A stretch of 64,000 nt of DNA, taken from the NCBI RefSeq assembly GCF_036588685.1, contig NC_086373.1:4712001-4776000 (forward strand), written 5' to 3'. The stretch comes from Mytilus trossulus (Eukaryota > Mollusca > Bivalvia > Mytilida > Mytilidae). The notes under the pieces were generated by a model, which worked only from the letters and a program-made list of their open reading frames with translations, had not been told where the DNA came from and made no database searches. The position numbers and the translations under genes are program-made. Positions within the stretch are counted from its first letter, which is position 1, and every line of letters starts with the position of its first letter. This document shows positions 47,026 through 57,536 of this stretch, in pieces.

Positions 47026-47217
47026 CATATCAAAATATTTATAAAGCCAAACAATTACAAAGTTGAAGAGCATTTAGGATCCAAAATTCCAAAATGTTGT
47101 GCCAAATACGGCTAAGGTAATCTATGCCTGGGATAAAAAAAATCCTTAGTTTTTAGAAAAATTCAAAGTTTTGTAACAGGAAATTTATTAAAATGACCAC
47201 ATTATTGATATTCATGA

Positions 47218-47262
47218 CACACCGTAAATTTTACGGACACCATCACGAATTGGTTGTCCAAA
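47218..47262 (+). pseudogene. Penelope-like RT relic, 3' side of the split
   Basis: Reads KFYGHHHELVVQ, matching the KFYGRHHELV-type segment that normally follows the EEDRL region where the upstream piece stops. 47263-48129 contains only a family B fragment (47395-47480) and unassigned AT-rich DNA. Confidence 0.55.
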
Positions 47263-48168
47263 CCACAACTAAGGACATTTTTAACACTTGTTAGATTGTA
47301 GTTTGTCATAATTTCGTCTAATTTTTTTATTACCAAACGTGACTTACTCCCGATTGTGACTGTTTTGCTGAGTAAAAATTCGCATTACTATAAGACGTTT
47401 TACGGTACTTTTCTATCCCAAATTCATGTATTTAGTTTTGATGTTATATTGTTATTCTCATCGGATTTTGTCAAATGTCTTAACGTTTGTAGCTGTGAAT
47501 CTTTTTTTCTGTTGTATTCGTGTGTTATGGTTAAAATAATTAAGCATTCAGTTCATTTATTAGATTTTAGTTTGGATCAACGAAATTGATACGATATATA
47601 CTGGATTTACAGTTTCATTCAGAAGAAACACCGACATAGCTAGATAATAGAATTAATTATTTAATTACTACCCCTATTTGATATTTATTAGTATTGTAAT
47701 TTTCATTGTTATTTATAAATGTTATATCAGTCTAATAAATCTAATCTTGAATTCTATCCTTATTCTGTCTTATGTTTGGGAAATCTTTTTAGAAATTAGA
47801 ATGTGACGTCACTTTGTGCCTTGATGACTTTGGCTAACTCGGCTGTGTATTTTTTACAGGCTGGTTTATGTTGTTTTATGTAATGTATCTGTTTTTATTC
47901 TGTAGTTAGTCACCACTTCTGTTTTATCATGTATATCTATTATATAGTCATTTTATAAAAATTACTGTTTGCAAAAGTATGAATTATTGTAAATAATACG
48001 GATGTTGTTATTCCAGGCAGAATGTGTCGTAGTTCTCCTCTTATATTTGATGCGTTGTACTATATCATATATAATAAAGTCAAAGTGATTTTTCGAAACG
48101 TCAGTGCAGCGCCAGAAAAAAAAAAGGAAGACAAATAGTTATCAAATGTACCAGGATTATAATTTAGT

Positions 48169-48213
48169 ACGCCAGACGCGCGTTTCGTCTACATGAGACT
48201 CACCCGTAACGCT
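48169..48213 (-). ncRNA. Decayed hammerhead ribozyme
   Basis: The CUGAUGA core reads CGGGUGA and one stem I position is changed (GUAACG). The GAAAC/stem III/GUC half is intact. Predicted inactive. Confidence 0.65.
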
Positions 48214-48499
48214 CATATCAAAATATTTATAAAGCCAAACAAGTACAAAATTGAAGAGCAATAAGATCCAAAATTCCAAAAATTGTGCCAAATACGGCTA
48301 AGGTAATCTATGCTTGGGATCAGAAAATCCTTATTTTTTCGAAAAATTTTATAAAAATAACCACAATATTGATATTAATGTCAACATCGAAATGTTGACT
48401 ACTGGGCTGGTGATACCCTCGGGGACGTAACGTTCACTAGCAGTGGCATCGACCCAGTGGTGTAAATAGTTTTCAAAAGTACCAGGATTATAATTAAGT

Positions 48500-48544
48500 A
48501 CGCCAGACGCGCGTTTCGTCTACATAAGACTCATCGGGGACGCT
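48500..48544 (-). ncRNA. Decayed hammerhead ribozyme
   Basis: Core CUGAUGA reads CCGAUGA (U4 to C) with a weakened stem I (GCGUCCC). Predicted inactive or strongly impaired. Confidence 0.65.
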
Positions 48545-48754
48545 CATATCACAATATTTATAAAGCCAAACAAGTACAAAATAATAAACAAATGTTCAAA
48601 GAATATTTTCTAAATAATTTATAAAGAAGTACGCAGATAAAATTTATTCGTTCATTGTGTAATCATACGTTTTTTGATTGAGTAAAGTCTGCCAATTGAT
48701 ATTTTATCGTGTGGTTTTCTATGTTGTGATGTTATGCTATTGTTTCAGAAAAAG

Positions 48755-49080
48755 GGAGAAGGTTTGGATCCATTAAAACGTTTAATCCCGCTGCAAATGT
48801 TTGCACCTGTCCTAAGTCAGGAATCTGATGTACAGTTGTTGTCGTTTGTTTACGTGTTTCTCGTTTCTCGTTTTGTTTATATAGATTAGACCGGTGGTTT
48901 TCCCGTTTGAATGGTTTTACACTAGTAATTTTGGGGCCCTTTATAGCTTGTTGTTCGGTGTGAGCCAAGGCTCCGTGTTGAAGGCCGTACTTTAACCTAT
49001 AATGGTTTACCTTTTAAATTGTTATTTGGATGGAGAGTTTTCTCATTGGCACTCACACCACATCTTCCTATATCTAAGTT
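48755..49080 (+). repeat. Dispersed repeat, family D
   Basis: GGATCCATTAAAACGTTTAA, CCTGTCCTAAGTCAGGAATC, CCCTTTATAGCTTGTTGTTC and the tail TTTTCTCATTGGCACTCACA. 49081-49570 has no recognised feature. Confidence 0.65.
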
Positions 49081-49570
49081 ATGGTTTCCAACTACAGTTT
49101 TTTTTCATACTCATTTAACAATGATATGGTTTCAAGTTACTTTTTGATAGTTTCAACTGTCTGAACCAAGAAAGATAATTGCAAATGCCCGGCTTAGAAA
49201 ATGTCACTTTTGGTGTCATATGGTAGCTTTATATACACTATATACACTTGAGTTCAAATATATATGGTTAACATATACTCTTGCCTGTAAAAGTCAGATT
49301 ATTTGCTACTGCCGAGTTATAAAATACCACTTCTGGTCTAAAATTATGAATAAGTTAATGAATGCTAATTCAAAACATATATGGTTTCTGGGTTTTATTA
49401 CATGAAATAAGTGTAAAAATGGAAACTTCCGGTTGATGTTGTTATGGTCATATTTCAATTAAAAGTTTGCACACCCTATAGCTTAACATCAACCAAGTTG
49501 GAGTAATAATCAATTAAACTTAGATGAATAATGTCAGGAACAATAACTTTTATAAGACAATAATAATAAA

Positions 49571-50240
49571 CCAAGGAGTAAACAATGACTCACAAAACCA
49601 AAAGAAATTTACATCAACAGTTATAAATAATAAATAAGAAACAACACGAACTCCACTAAAAACCGGGAGAGAAATCAGGTACTCCGGAAGGGTAAGCATT
49701 TCCTGCACCGTATACGGTACCCATTGTGTTATTTCTTTGTTTAGTTCGGTAATGATGGAAGGTTATTATGACTGAGGAAGAATATCAGATATGATTTCTG
49801 ACACAATTTTGACATAATGGCTAATCACTTCATGGTGGCGACCGTAAAAGTTCTTGAGTGCTGACCTTAATTTGATTGATTCATAGCCCTGTCTTAGCAA
49901 CTTTTGAGAACAGTATTCCTCGTGCAACAAAATCAAGGTACTTTGAGCTAGCTCTAGAGTAACGTATCAATTGAGACACATATACTCTATATGTTGGTGC
50001 CGCTGGGATGTTGCTGCACATAAATGGAAAGTTGACTATAGGAAAACTAAAATCATAGCGTTTGTCATAAATTTTGGTATTAACCTACCATCAGAAGTCT
50101 TTTAACGCGAAAAAGGTCTAAATATGAAGCAGATTCATCTGTCTCGGTAGCATCTTTAATTTCAAGTTGACTTGGATATATTAAATGTAAGCGATCACTT
50201 CTGACATCAGACTCGGACTTCTCTTGAACTGAATTTTAAA
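49571..50240 (-). pseudogene. Penelope-like RT relic with 3' tail
   Basis: The minus strand reads KIYDKRYDFSFPIVNFPF then MCSNIPAAPTYRVYVSQLI and RYSRASS, the conserved terminal RT block, at about 49960-50085. The tail (GGAAGGGTAAGCA, near 49690) shows the same layout as the 16.5-kb and 34.5-kb copies but is more diverged. Upstream residues (to about 50240) match the ILEIKDATETDESAS-like lead-in only loosely. Confidence 0.65.
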
Positions 50241-50282
50241 TGTGCGTATGTCATGCGTTTACTTTTCTACATTGACTAGAGG

Positions 50283-50600
50283 TAAAGGGGAAGGGTTGAG
50301 ATCTCATAAACATGTTAAACCCCGCCGTATTTGTGTGCCTGTCCCAAGTCAGGAGCCTCTGGCCTTTGTTAGTCTTGTATTATTTTAATTTTAGTTTCTT
50401 GTGTACAATTTGGAAATTAGTATGGCGTTCATTATCACTGAACTAGTATATATTTGTTTAGGGGCTAGCTGAAGGACGCCTCCGGGTGCGGGAATTTCTC
50501 GCTACATTGAAGACCTGTTGGTGACCTTCTGCTGTTGTTTTTTCTATGGTCGCGTTGTTGTCTCTTTGACACATTCCCCATTTTCATTCTCAATTCTACT
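50283..50600 (+). repeat. Dispersed repeat, family D
   Basis: GGTTGAGATCTCATAAACAT, GTGCCTGTCCCAAGTCAGGA, GAAGGACGCCTCCGGGTGCG and TTGTTGTCTCTTTGACACAT. Open frames across it on both strands are by-products. Confidence 0.65.
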
Positions 50601-50854
50601 GAATCTTTTATTATTAAGAGACAGTACATCATCAATATACCGAAAGGTGAAATTAAAAGAATGGGCGAATTACTTTTCTCCTTTCTGTACACGATGTCGT
50701 TACTAAATGTATCATACATTCATCACAAACAGGAAATTATTTCGCACTATTCCCTTTTTTATATCCATCTCTGTGTAAGTAACAGAGGAGATCATAAAAG
50801 AAGGAAAAGTTCAAGAATCTGACTTTGTCCTTTGACCTTGAGCTTAATTTCATT

Positions 50855-51418
50855 TTAGATAACCAAGGTCTCCAAATATGTATGCTGATTAAAAAAAATA
50901 GCAGGTTTCTTTGCAGCTGGCTTCTTTGCTTTTGGTTTAGCTGCTTTCTTTTCACCTGCTGGTTTCTTTTCACCTGCTGGTTTCTTTGCTGCAGGTTTCT
51001 TTGCTGCAGTCTTTTTGGTAGGTGTCTTTGCCTTCTTTGGCTTGGCTGCTTTAGGTTTAACTACTTTCTTTGCTGGTTTCTTAGCTGGTTTAGCTACTTC
51101 CCCAATCTTAAAGCTTCCAGAAGCGCCGGTACCCTTCGACTGTTTCAAGCTATTGCTCTTCACTCCTGATTTCAGAGCTAACTTCAAGTGAGTGTTGACT
51201 GTTTTTGCATCGCTACCAACGCTGAAGTTTGCTAAGATATACTTGAGGATGGCTTGACGGCTGGAGCCTCCACGCTCTTTCAAAGCAGATATAGCTTTTC
51301 CGACCATCTCGCTGTATTTTGGATGAGTAGCTACTCTCTTTGGTTTAGCTGCAGCTTTCTTCTTTGGTGACTTAGCTGGGGTCTTTACTACTGGTGCTGG
51401 TGCTGGTGCGTCAGACAT
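50855..51418 (-). CDS. Histone H1, diverged copy with a replaced C-terminal tail
   Basis: Linker histone binding nucleosome dyads and linker DNA. Residues 1-31 are the basic N-tail; the winged-helix globular domain (about 32-106, THPKYSEMVGKAISALKERG onward) is intact; then comes a Lys/Ala/Pro tail. It differs from the array copies by T7P and K28R and by a Pro in the GEKK repeats. After about residue 173 the sequence leaves the H1 gene and ends in 14 unrelated residues (IFFNQHTYLETLVI). Missing are the last ~30 residues, the normal stop and the histone 3' stem-loop. The 5' flank matches the other copies only to about 51455. It may be a solitary variant or a pseudogene; the foreign sequence left of 50900 includes a motif shared with 43650-43690. 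Confidence 0.75.
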   Translation of the reverse strand: MSDAPAPAPVVKTPAKSPKKKAAAKPKRVATHPKYSEMVGKAISALKERGGSSRQAILKYILANFSVGSDAKTVNTHLKLALKSGVKSNSLKQSKGTGASGSFKIGEVAKPAKKPAKKVVKPKAAKPKKAKTPTKKTAAKKPAAKKPAGEKKPAGEKKAAKPKAKKPAAKKPAIFFNQHTYLETLVI

Positions 51419-52375
51419 TTTGCGGTTGTTGGACGATGTGTGCGAATGAACGACAGATTACAATTTTATGCCAAATTATTATATTGATGTTTTGGGAGGC
51501 GACTTTCCTGCTATGGAACTTGCGCCCTAATTTCACTTATCGTTACTGTTTTTGAAGACTAAAAAAAAAAACTTAGTGTTTCGTGTTTTGTTCACTACAC
51601 GTGAGTTCTTAAGTTGTGAGTTTTTTCTTTTTTTTTTTTGTTCTTTTTTTTTTTCTAAGTCTTTAATGTATTGTGGTTTTACTTTTGTAAAATTCTGTAG
51701 ATTTTTAAAATATTTATTTTGTCGTTCAAACTTTTGTTTCGTTGCATGGCTAATTACATAGATTGCTTTGATTTGTATGGTAGTAGTAGCTAATTAATAT
51801 ACATGAGTGTATAAAATGAATCTTAATGTCCATCGCTGAAGATAGAGATTAGATAATGCTTCCCGATAGCCCGGTGTCAATTATTTAATGAAAAATTGCC
51901 AAATATATGTATGCCCCAGGTAAAAAAAAGACTGTCGCATACTTATGTCACCTACATTGGGATTAATAAAAGAATTAAAAAAAATAATTGTATGTTAAAT
52001 CCCATAGATACCAATTAAAGAGACCAGTTTGAGTCATGGTCCCCTTGTTCAGTGAGGATTGTCGTGGTCTTTGTATTTACCCCGACTGCCCTCACTGACC
52101 ATGAGACCACCGAATAATCAATCTGGTAATTAAATTTTGAACTGTAACCCACTATTGACACCGTGACTACGGGAACTACTACTACCATACTGTTTGGACC
52201 CAGAGATTGGCGTCCTGTGGCCAATGAGGCATAGTGTGTGCAACTTTGCAGTATAATGTATAATGAAAGATACATGTGCGACCAGCAGTATTATTTTCAT
52301 TTGTTATGCAGCATTTTAATTTTAAAATCTAAAATAAGTTTTACGAACATTTTATCCATTAACAAATTTTCTTTG
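51419..52375. other. H1 5' flank and unassigned sequence
   Basis: Contains a CATAAAAT TATA-like word about 45 bp upstream of the H1 start, then T-rich DNA. 52020-52260 is somewhat GC-richer without a recognised product. Confidence 0.4.
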
Positions 52376-52507
52376 TTGTTTTTTTTTTTTTTTTTTTTTT
52401 TTGTGGGGACAGATCTCAATGAGTTCTTCCTAATATAGGTAGACCCCAATTATTTTATGTAAAAGATAAAATCCATTTCCTGTACAAGTATTATAAAAGT
52501 AATACTT

Positions 52508-55500
52508 TTAGAGTAGCATTCTATTCGTGCTCTTTACGTATGTATCAATTGGTAAAAAATTATATCCTGTTAGGATATTTTTTAATTGAAAGTTCTGTAT
52601 TTGTAACTTTCTTAAACTGTCAAATAAAATAGATCGTTCTGCGTTATATAATTTGCAGTGTAATAAGAAATGTTCTACTGTTTCTTCAACACGACACTCC
52701 TCAAACAATTTAGTGTCAGATATGCCTATTTTATTAAGATGTTTGTTCAATGGTATATAACCAGTTCTTAATTTAAAAATCAGTCTTTCTTTGTATCTGG
52801 ACATTTTTGGTATTTTTATGTCAAAATTAATTTTTGGACTTATTTGATACAATGCTCTATCTTTCTCTTTATCCCATTCTTCTTGCCACATTTTTTTCAT
52901 TAAATTTTTACACAATGTTTTAAAATCATCTTTGAACAACGGTACAAAGATATAAATATTTTGAAAACTTAATGCCTGTTTAGCATGAAAATCAGCCAAC
53001 TCATTGCCTTGTATTCCTACATGACTCGGTATCCATTCAAAAATTATATTTGTACCTGAATGATACAATGATCTTAGTAAAAAATGAATGTCAAGTAAGA
53101 ATTGGTTTCTTATCTTGTTTAAAGGTATTTTCAGTGCTTGAAGCGCTGATAGAGAGTCTACAAAAATCACAACGTTAAAAGGTAAAAAGTCTTGTAACCA
53201 TGATATACATAAATAAATTGCTGTCAATTCACACATAAAAATAGAAAGGTGATTGTTCAACTTAAATCCCTTATTGATTTTTAACTCTGGAATGACAAAG
53301 GCACAACCAGCATTGCTATTTGGATCTTTTGATCCGTCAGTGAATACTTTTAAATGGTGTTTATATTGAGTATCTATCATAATATTGGCTTCACTTTTAA
53401 TTAAATGTGGTAAATCCTTTTTATAAATGTAATCTTTTAAAAACATGTTTACTATAGGTACTGTAAAATGCCATGGGGGGATTTGACTTTCTCTATATAT
53501 AACTACATTATTTTCAGAGAAATTATTTTCTTTTAGAGTCTCTTTTGCAATTAATGTAAATGGTTTACGTTTAACAGTTTTACTATAAAATTCAAAAGTA
53601 GCAGTATCTTGAATTGATTTTTTGGCTGGATGGTTGTTATCGAAAGTAGAAATATTTAAATATGATTTTGTTATTAACGCTTTTCTTCTGATTTCGTAAG
53701 GAGGGTCTCCCATTTCCACCTGAAGTGCTTTTAATGATGCTGACTTCATAGAACCTGTACATAAACGTAGAGATTGTGTTTGTACCTTATCTAAAATTTT
53801 CTTAATAGATGCAGAGGCTGTATTGTAAACCTCACAACCATAGTCAATTTTTGATCTTATTAAAGCAATATAATTTTTTCTTAGAGTATAACTTGTTGCT
53901 CCCCATTTCGTTCCCGTTAAAAGTTTCATACAGTTTAAAATTTTTGTACATCTTGTATTAATATACTGAACATGACTATTCCAAGTAAGATATCTATCAA
54001 AAATAATTCCAAGAAATTTAACTTCTTTAACAACTTCTAAAATGTGATTTCCTATTTTTAATATGATATTATTACAATTTGATTTCCTAGCAAAAATAAC
54101 TGTGACTGTTTTTGAAGGTGAAAGTAAAAAACCCCAATTTGAGCACCATTTGCTTATACTATTCAAGTCTTCTTGAATTTTTTTTTGTAAAAATTTTAAT
54201 GATGGTCCAGATTTCCAAATTGCCCCATCATCTGCAAATTGTGACGTTTCACAATTTTTTAAACAGTCTGACATGTCATTAACCATAATATTAAAAAGCG
54301 TTGGACTTATACAACTTCCCTGGGGGGTACCATTTTCTAAAACAAAAATATCTGAAAAAGTGTTGTTTATCTTAACCTGCAATACTCTATCTGAGAGAAA
54401 ATTATTAACATAAGCAAGCATGTTGCCTTTAAGACCCATTTTTTTCATTTTTTTTAATAAACCATGTTTCCATAACATATCGAAAGCTTTTTGAAAATCA
54501 ATAAATATTCCAACTAATATGTGTTTTTTAGCAAAAGATTTCTGTATTGCATTTTCTAGACGTATACATTGCTGTATCGTACTTTTATTTTTTCTATAAC
54601 CGTTTTGATTCGGGTTAAATATATTATTTTTTTCCAGAAACCATGTTAATCTGTTGTTAACCATTTTTTCCATTATCTTATTAAAATTAGAAGTTAATGC
54701 AATAGGTCTATATGATAATGGATCACTGGGATCTTTACCATGTTTAAAACTAGGAATAATTGTTGAATGTTTCCATTCCTTTGGAAGTTCTTGTAACATC
54801 CAAATTTTATTAATAAATAGTAAAAATATGCTTAAGGTTTTATTAGATAAATGGCGAAACATACTATAAGTTGTTCTATCTTTTCCCGGCGAGCTATCAT
54901 TAGTATCAGCTATTGCATCTTTAAATTCTTGCAATGTAAATTTTTCATTAAAACAATCTGTATTAATTTTGTAATATTCAATAAAATCATTTATCTCTTC
55001 TTTTTCTGTTTTAGTCTTAAATTCTTTGAAGTCGTTATTGTAATTTGATGTACTACTGACTTTGCAGTAATTTTCTGCAAATACGTTTGCTTTTTCTTTC
55101 GTATCTGTAATAAATCTATTAAAATATTTCAGAATAGGGATGTTTGTCCTAGAACTTATCTTCCCTAACATCTTTTTAACATTATGCCATAGATCTGAAA
55201 TGTTATTATTACAATTGAGACTAGTACAGTAATTTGACCAATGGTTGTCCTGTGTATCTTTTAATACTTTTTTACAAAATCTTTCTTTATCTTTATAAAT
55301 TTTAAAATCATTGCCACTTCCAGTATGTCTTGCTCTATTTCTAGCTTTGTTTCTAGCTTTTATAGCTGAAGTACATTCCTTTGTCCACCAAGGAACACAA
55401 GGTTTGTTTGTTTTATGAAATTTCTTAATAGGAATATGGGTACATGCTATATTAATCAATTCAGTGGTTAATGTATTGTTAGTTTGCTGTATATCATCTG

Positions 55501-56341
55501 TAATTAAATTCTCTGTAAATTTAATGTCACATTCTTTCGTGAAGCTTTTCCAATTTGCTCTCTTAAAATTCCATTTAGGGGAGAAATCACTGTTGTAATC
55601 ACCAATATATATATTAGAATCAATGTACACACAAAAATGATCACTTCCAAAGGTGGAATGTTGATCTACCAACCAATTAATTTTTTGTCCAATATTAGGA
55701 CTACAAAAAGTCAGATCTAAACATGATGTTTCTAAATTAATCGGATTCAGTCTTGTTCCTGATCCTTCGTTTAAAAGACATATATTATTATCTTGAATAC
55801 ACTTAAAAAGTTCTCTACCTTTAGTATCGATTCTTTTCCCCCATAATGTATGGTGAGCATTAAAGTCACCACATAATATGTATTCTGTTGTAATTTGACT
55901 AAGAAGAGTATCATAGTCTTCATATTTAGTGTCTAATTTAGGGTCATATAAATTAAGTATCAGTAATTTCTTACTATTATGTATAATATAAATTGCAGAA
56001 GTTTCAAATGTACTCTGAAAATCAACTGTACTATAGTTAATATATTGTTTAACATAAATGGCTGTTCCACCTCTGTTAACACCTCGACTTGAGAATGTTG
56101 CGAGTGTGTAACCTGGTATTTCAGGGTAATCTTTTTCGAGATTACAAAAAGTTTCTTGAAAACATAAAATATTTGGCGTATCTTTAATATTGTTTAAGTG
56201 CCATATAAACTCCGGTATGTGTGACCGAATTCCCTGACAGTTCCAATGTGCCAAACTAAGTTGTAAAGCCATGAGTATGATTAAAGTATACATTATAATT
56301 GACATGAATGTAAATAGTATATATTTCATTATTAAATACAA
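52508..56341 (-). CDS. LINE ORF2: endonuclease - reverse transcriptase - RNase H
   Basis: The protein nicks target DNA and copies the element RNA onto it. The frame of 1,277 codons is unbroken. APE endonuclease, about residues 26-245: AHWNCQG, FQETF, CGDFNAHH, GSDHF. Reverse transcriptase, about 475-790: SYRPIALTS (543-551), DFQKAFD (615-621), GTPQGSCISPTLFN (671-684) and catalytic QFADD (701-705). RNase H, about 998-1125: TDGS (1001), MCELTAIYL (1036-1044), VDSLSAL (1061-1067), SHVGIQGNELAD (1106-1117). A Cys/His knuckle near the C-terminus (ECRVEETVEHFLLHC). All catalytic residues that I can check are present. Met24 (56272) is the more likely start, because the endonuclease begins at once after MALQLSL. 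It follows ORF1 with a gap of 13 or 82 nt, so translation reinitiation or a downstream start is needed. Confidence 0.93.
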   Translation of the reverse strand: MYLIMKYILFTFMSIIMYTLIILMALQLSLAHWNCQGIRSHIPEFIWHLNNIKDTPNILCFQETFCNLEKDYPEIPGYTLATFSSRGVNRGGTAIYVKQYINYSTVDFQSTFETSAIYIIHNSKKLLILNLYDPKLDTKYEDYDTLLSQITTEYILCGDFNAHHTLWGKRIDTKGRELFKCIQDNNICLLNEGSGTRLNPINLETSCLDLTFCSPNIGQKINWLVDQHSTFGSDHFCVYIDSNIYIGDYNSDFSPKWNFKRANWKSFTKECDIKFTENLITDDIQQTNNTLTTELINIACTHIPIKKFHKTNKPCVPWWTKECTSAIKARNKARNRARHTGSGNDFKIYKDKERFCKKVLKDTQDNHWSNYCTSLNCNNNISDLWHNVKKMLGKISSRTNIPILKYFNRFITDTKEKANVFAENYCKVSSTSNYNNDFKEFKTKTEKEEINDFIEYYKINTDCFNEKFTLQEFKDAIADTNDSSPGKDRTTYSMFRHLSNKTLSIFLLFINKIWMLQELPKEWKHSTIIPSFKHGKDPSDPLSYRPIALTSNFNKIMEKMVNNRLTWFLEKNNIFNPNQNGYRKNKSTIQQCIRLENAIQKSFAKKHILVGIFIDFQKAFDMLWKHGLLKKMKKMGLKGNMLAYVNNFLSDRVLQVKINNTFSDIFVLENGTPQGSCISPTLFNIMVNDMSDCLKNCETSQFADDGAIWKSGPSLKFLQKKIQEDLNSISKWCSNWGFLLSPSKTVTVIFARKSNCNNIILKIGNHILEVVKEVKFLGIIFDRYLTWNSHVQYINTRCTKILNCMKLLTGTKWGATSYTLRKNYIALIRSKIDYGCEVYNTASASIKKILDKVQTQSLRLCTGSMKSASLKALQVEMGDPPYEIRRKALITKSYLNISTFDNNHPAKKSIQDTATFEFYSKTVKRKPFTLIAKETLKENNFSENNVVIYRESQIPPWHFTVPIVNMFLKDYIYKKDLPHLIKSEANIMIDTQYKHHLKVFTDGSKDPNSNAGCAFVIPELKINKGFKLNNHLSIFMCELTAIYLCISWLQDFLPFNVVIFVDSLSALQALKIPLNKIRNQFLLDIHFLLRSLYHSGTNIIFEWIPSHVGIQGNELADFHAKQALSFQNIYIFVPLFKDDFKTLCKNLMKKMWQEEWDKEKDRALYQISPKINFDIKIPKMSRYKERLIFKLRTGYIPLNKHLNKIGISDTKLFEECRVEETVEHFLLHCKLYNAERSILFDSLRKLQIQNFQLKNILTGYNFLPIDTYVKSTNRMLL

Positions 56342-56354
56342 GTATAAATAAAAC

Positions 56355-57536
56355 TTAGTTTATTAATGTAAGTTTATCTAGTATATATTCTTGGTTAACG
56401 TGTACACCAAGCAATTCTAATACCATGTCAGCTACAACACTGACTTTTTGTTCATTATCAGATAATGTTGGAACCTGTATTGCTGTCATAATTATTAAGA
56501 GAATAAAATTGTCAAACTCTGTGAGCTGTTGAAATAAGCCCTTTGTTAGAGAAATCTTTTCATGCTCTTTAGGAAGGTTTTCCTTTTTACCCTGTAAAGG
56601 ATTTTGTTTTGACTCTTTAAGAACATGTGTTCTTGCTTCTTTAACTGAGCATTTTTCTTTACACACTCTTTTTATTATTTTTTCATTTTGTATTTTCTTT
56701 GGGCAATCTTTACTCGTAGCTGGGTGGTCACCGTTGCAATTTGCACATTTAGCCTTAACTTTACACTCCCTATCTTTATGGTCTTCCCCACACCTTACAC
56801 ATTTTACACTATTTCTACATTCTCTTTGCATATGTCCAAAACCCTGACATTTAAAACATTGAGTTGGTTTTGGAACAAAGAGTTTTGTTTTGTGACTCTT
56901 AAAACCTATCAACACTCTGGGTGGTAACTCTGTTGTGTTAAAAAACAGTTTTAGAGTTTTTGACGGAACCCTAGTTTTAGTATTAATGTCATAATATGTT
57001 AGTCTCTGAAATCGACTGACCTGTTGTTTCTCTAGAATGTCCTGTAAATCTGATTCTTCTATATCAAGTGAAACATTGTAAATACAACCTATAGTAGTGT
57101 TCAGCGATTTAGGCTGAAACACATTTACTGACCATTGTCCTAGATGTGTAAGTTTGGACAATTGATTGAACTGGTGTTTATCAAAACAAACAACCATTAA
57201 ATGACCAGTTCTTGTTGCCCCGAGCTCTTTTACAATACCTACAGAAGAACTCATTAGTTTTTGTATTTGTATTGGATTTTTTAATCCAAGTTTTTCGTCT
57301 CTATTAGAAACTATTAACACATATTTTTTAGGCTGTTTTGGACTATTAATTAGTCTTTTAACGGGGGCCCTTTTTACAGTATCCTGTAACACACTACTAT
57401 AAGAGTCGTGTTGTTGACTGTTAACACGTTTCCTTTTACTTTTTTGATATTGCCATGGGTCTTGGCCAATATCTGATTCAATCTCTAATTCTGATGTTTC
57501 TGAACCTGTATCCATATTAATTAAATTTTGGGACAT
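56355..57536 (-). CDS. LINE ORF1: gag-like nucleic-acid-binding protein
   Basis: 393 codons, unbroken. The N-terminal third is acidic then basic (SDIGQDPWQYQKSKRKR), followed by an RRM-like middle region (about 70-215; KYVLIVSNRDEKLG, HLMVVCFDKHQ). Three zinc knuckles follow: C227-C230-H235-C240, C246-C249-H253-C258 and C264-C267-H271-C278. Such proteins coat the element RNA in a ribonucleoprotein particle. A 26-codon upstream ORF overlaps its start. Confidence 0.88.
   Translation of the reverse strand: MSQNLINMDTGSETSELEIESDIGQDPWQYQKSKRKRVNSQQHDSYSSVLQDTVKRAPVKRLINSPKQPKKYVLIVSNRDEKLGLKNPIQIQKLMSSSVGIVKELGATRTGHLMVVCFDKHQFNQLSKLTHLGQWSVNVFQPKSLNTTIGCIYNVSLDIEESDLQDILEKQQVSRFQRLTYYDINTKTRVPSKTLKLFFNTTELPPRVLIGFKSHKTKLFVPKPTQCFKCQGFGHMQRECRNSVKCVRCGEDHKDRECKVKAKCANCNGDHPATSKDCPKKIQNEKIIKRVCKEKCSVKEARTHVLKESKQNPLQGKKENLPKEHEKISLTKGLFQQLTEFDNFILLIIMTAIQVPTLSDNEQKVSVVADMVLELLGVHVNQEYILDKLTLIN

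Larger units (their letters stand above)
45884..47217 (-). mobile_element. Retrozyme array 3: 3.8 homogeneous 354-bp units
   Basis: Exact 354-bp spacing (landmark GACTACTGGGC at 46170, 46524 and 46878) and almost no differences between units, so younger or better homogenised than array 1. The left edge is TAGTTATCAAAGG, shared with the relics at 5213 and 48130; in minus-strand sense this is a fixed 3' end about 37 nt past the ribozyme cleavage site. The right (5') edge falls mid-unit at TTGATATTCATG. Four intact ribozymes are present. The array lies inside the coding sequence of a Penelope-like RT relic. Confidence 0.88.
48130..48595 (-). mobile_element. Retrozyme relic 4, about 1.3 diverged units
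   Basis: Starts with TAGTTATCAAATG at 48137, runs through ribozyme, GGGGACGTAACGTTC hairpin (mutated) and a second ribozyme, and stops after AAAGCCAAACAAGTACAAA. More diverged than arrays 1 and 3. Confidence 0.78.
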
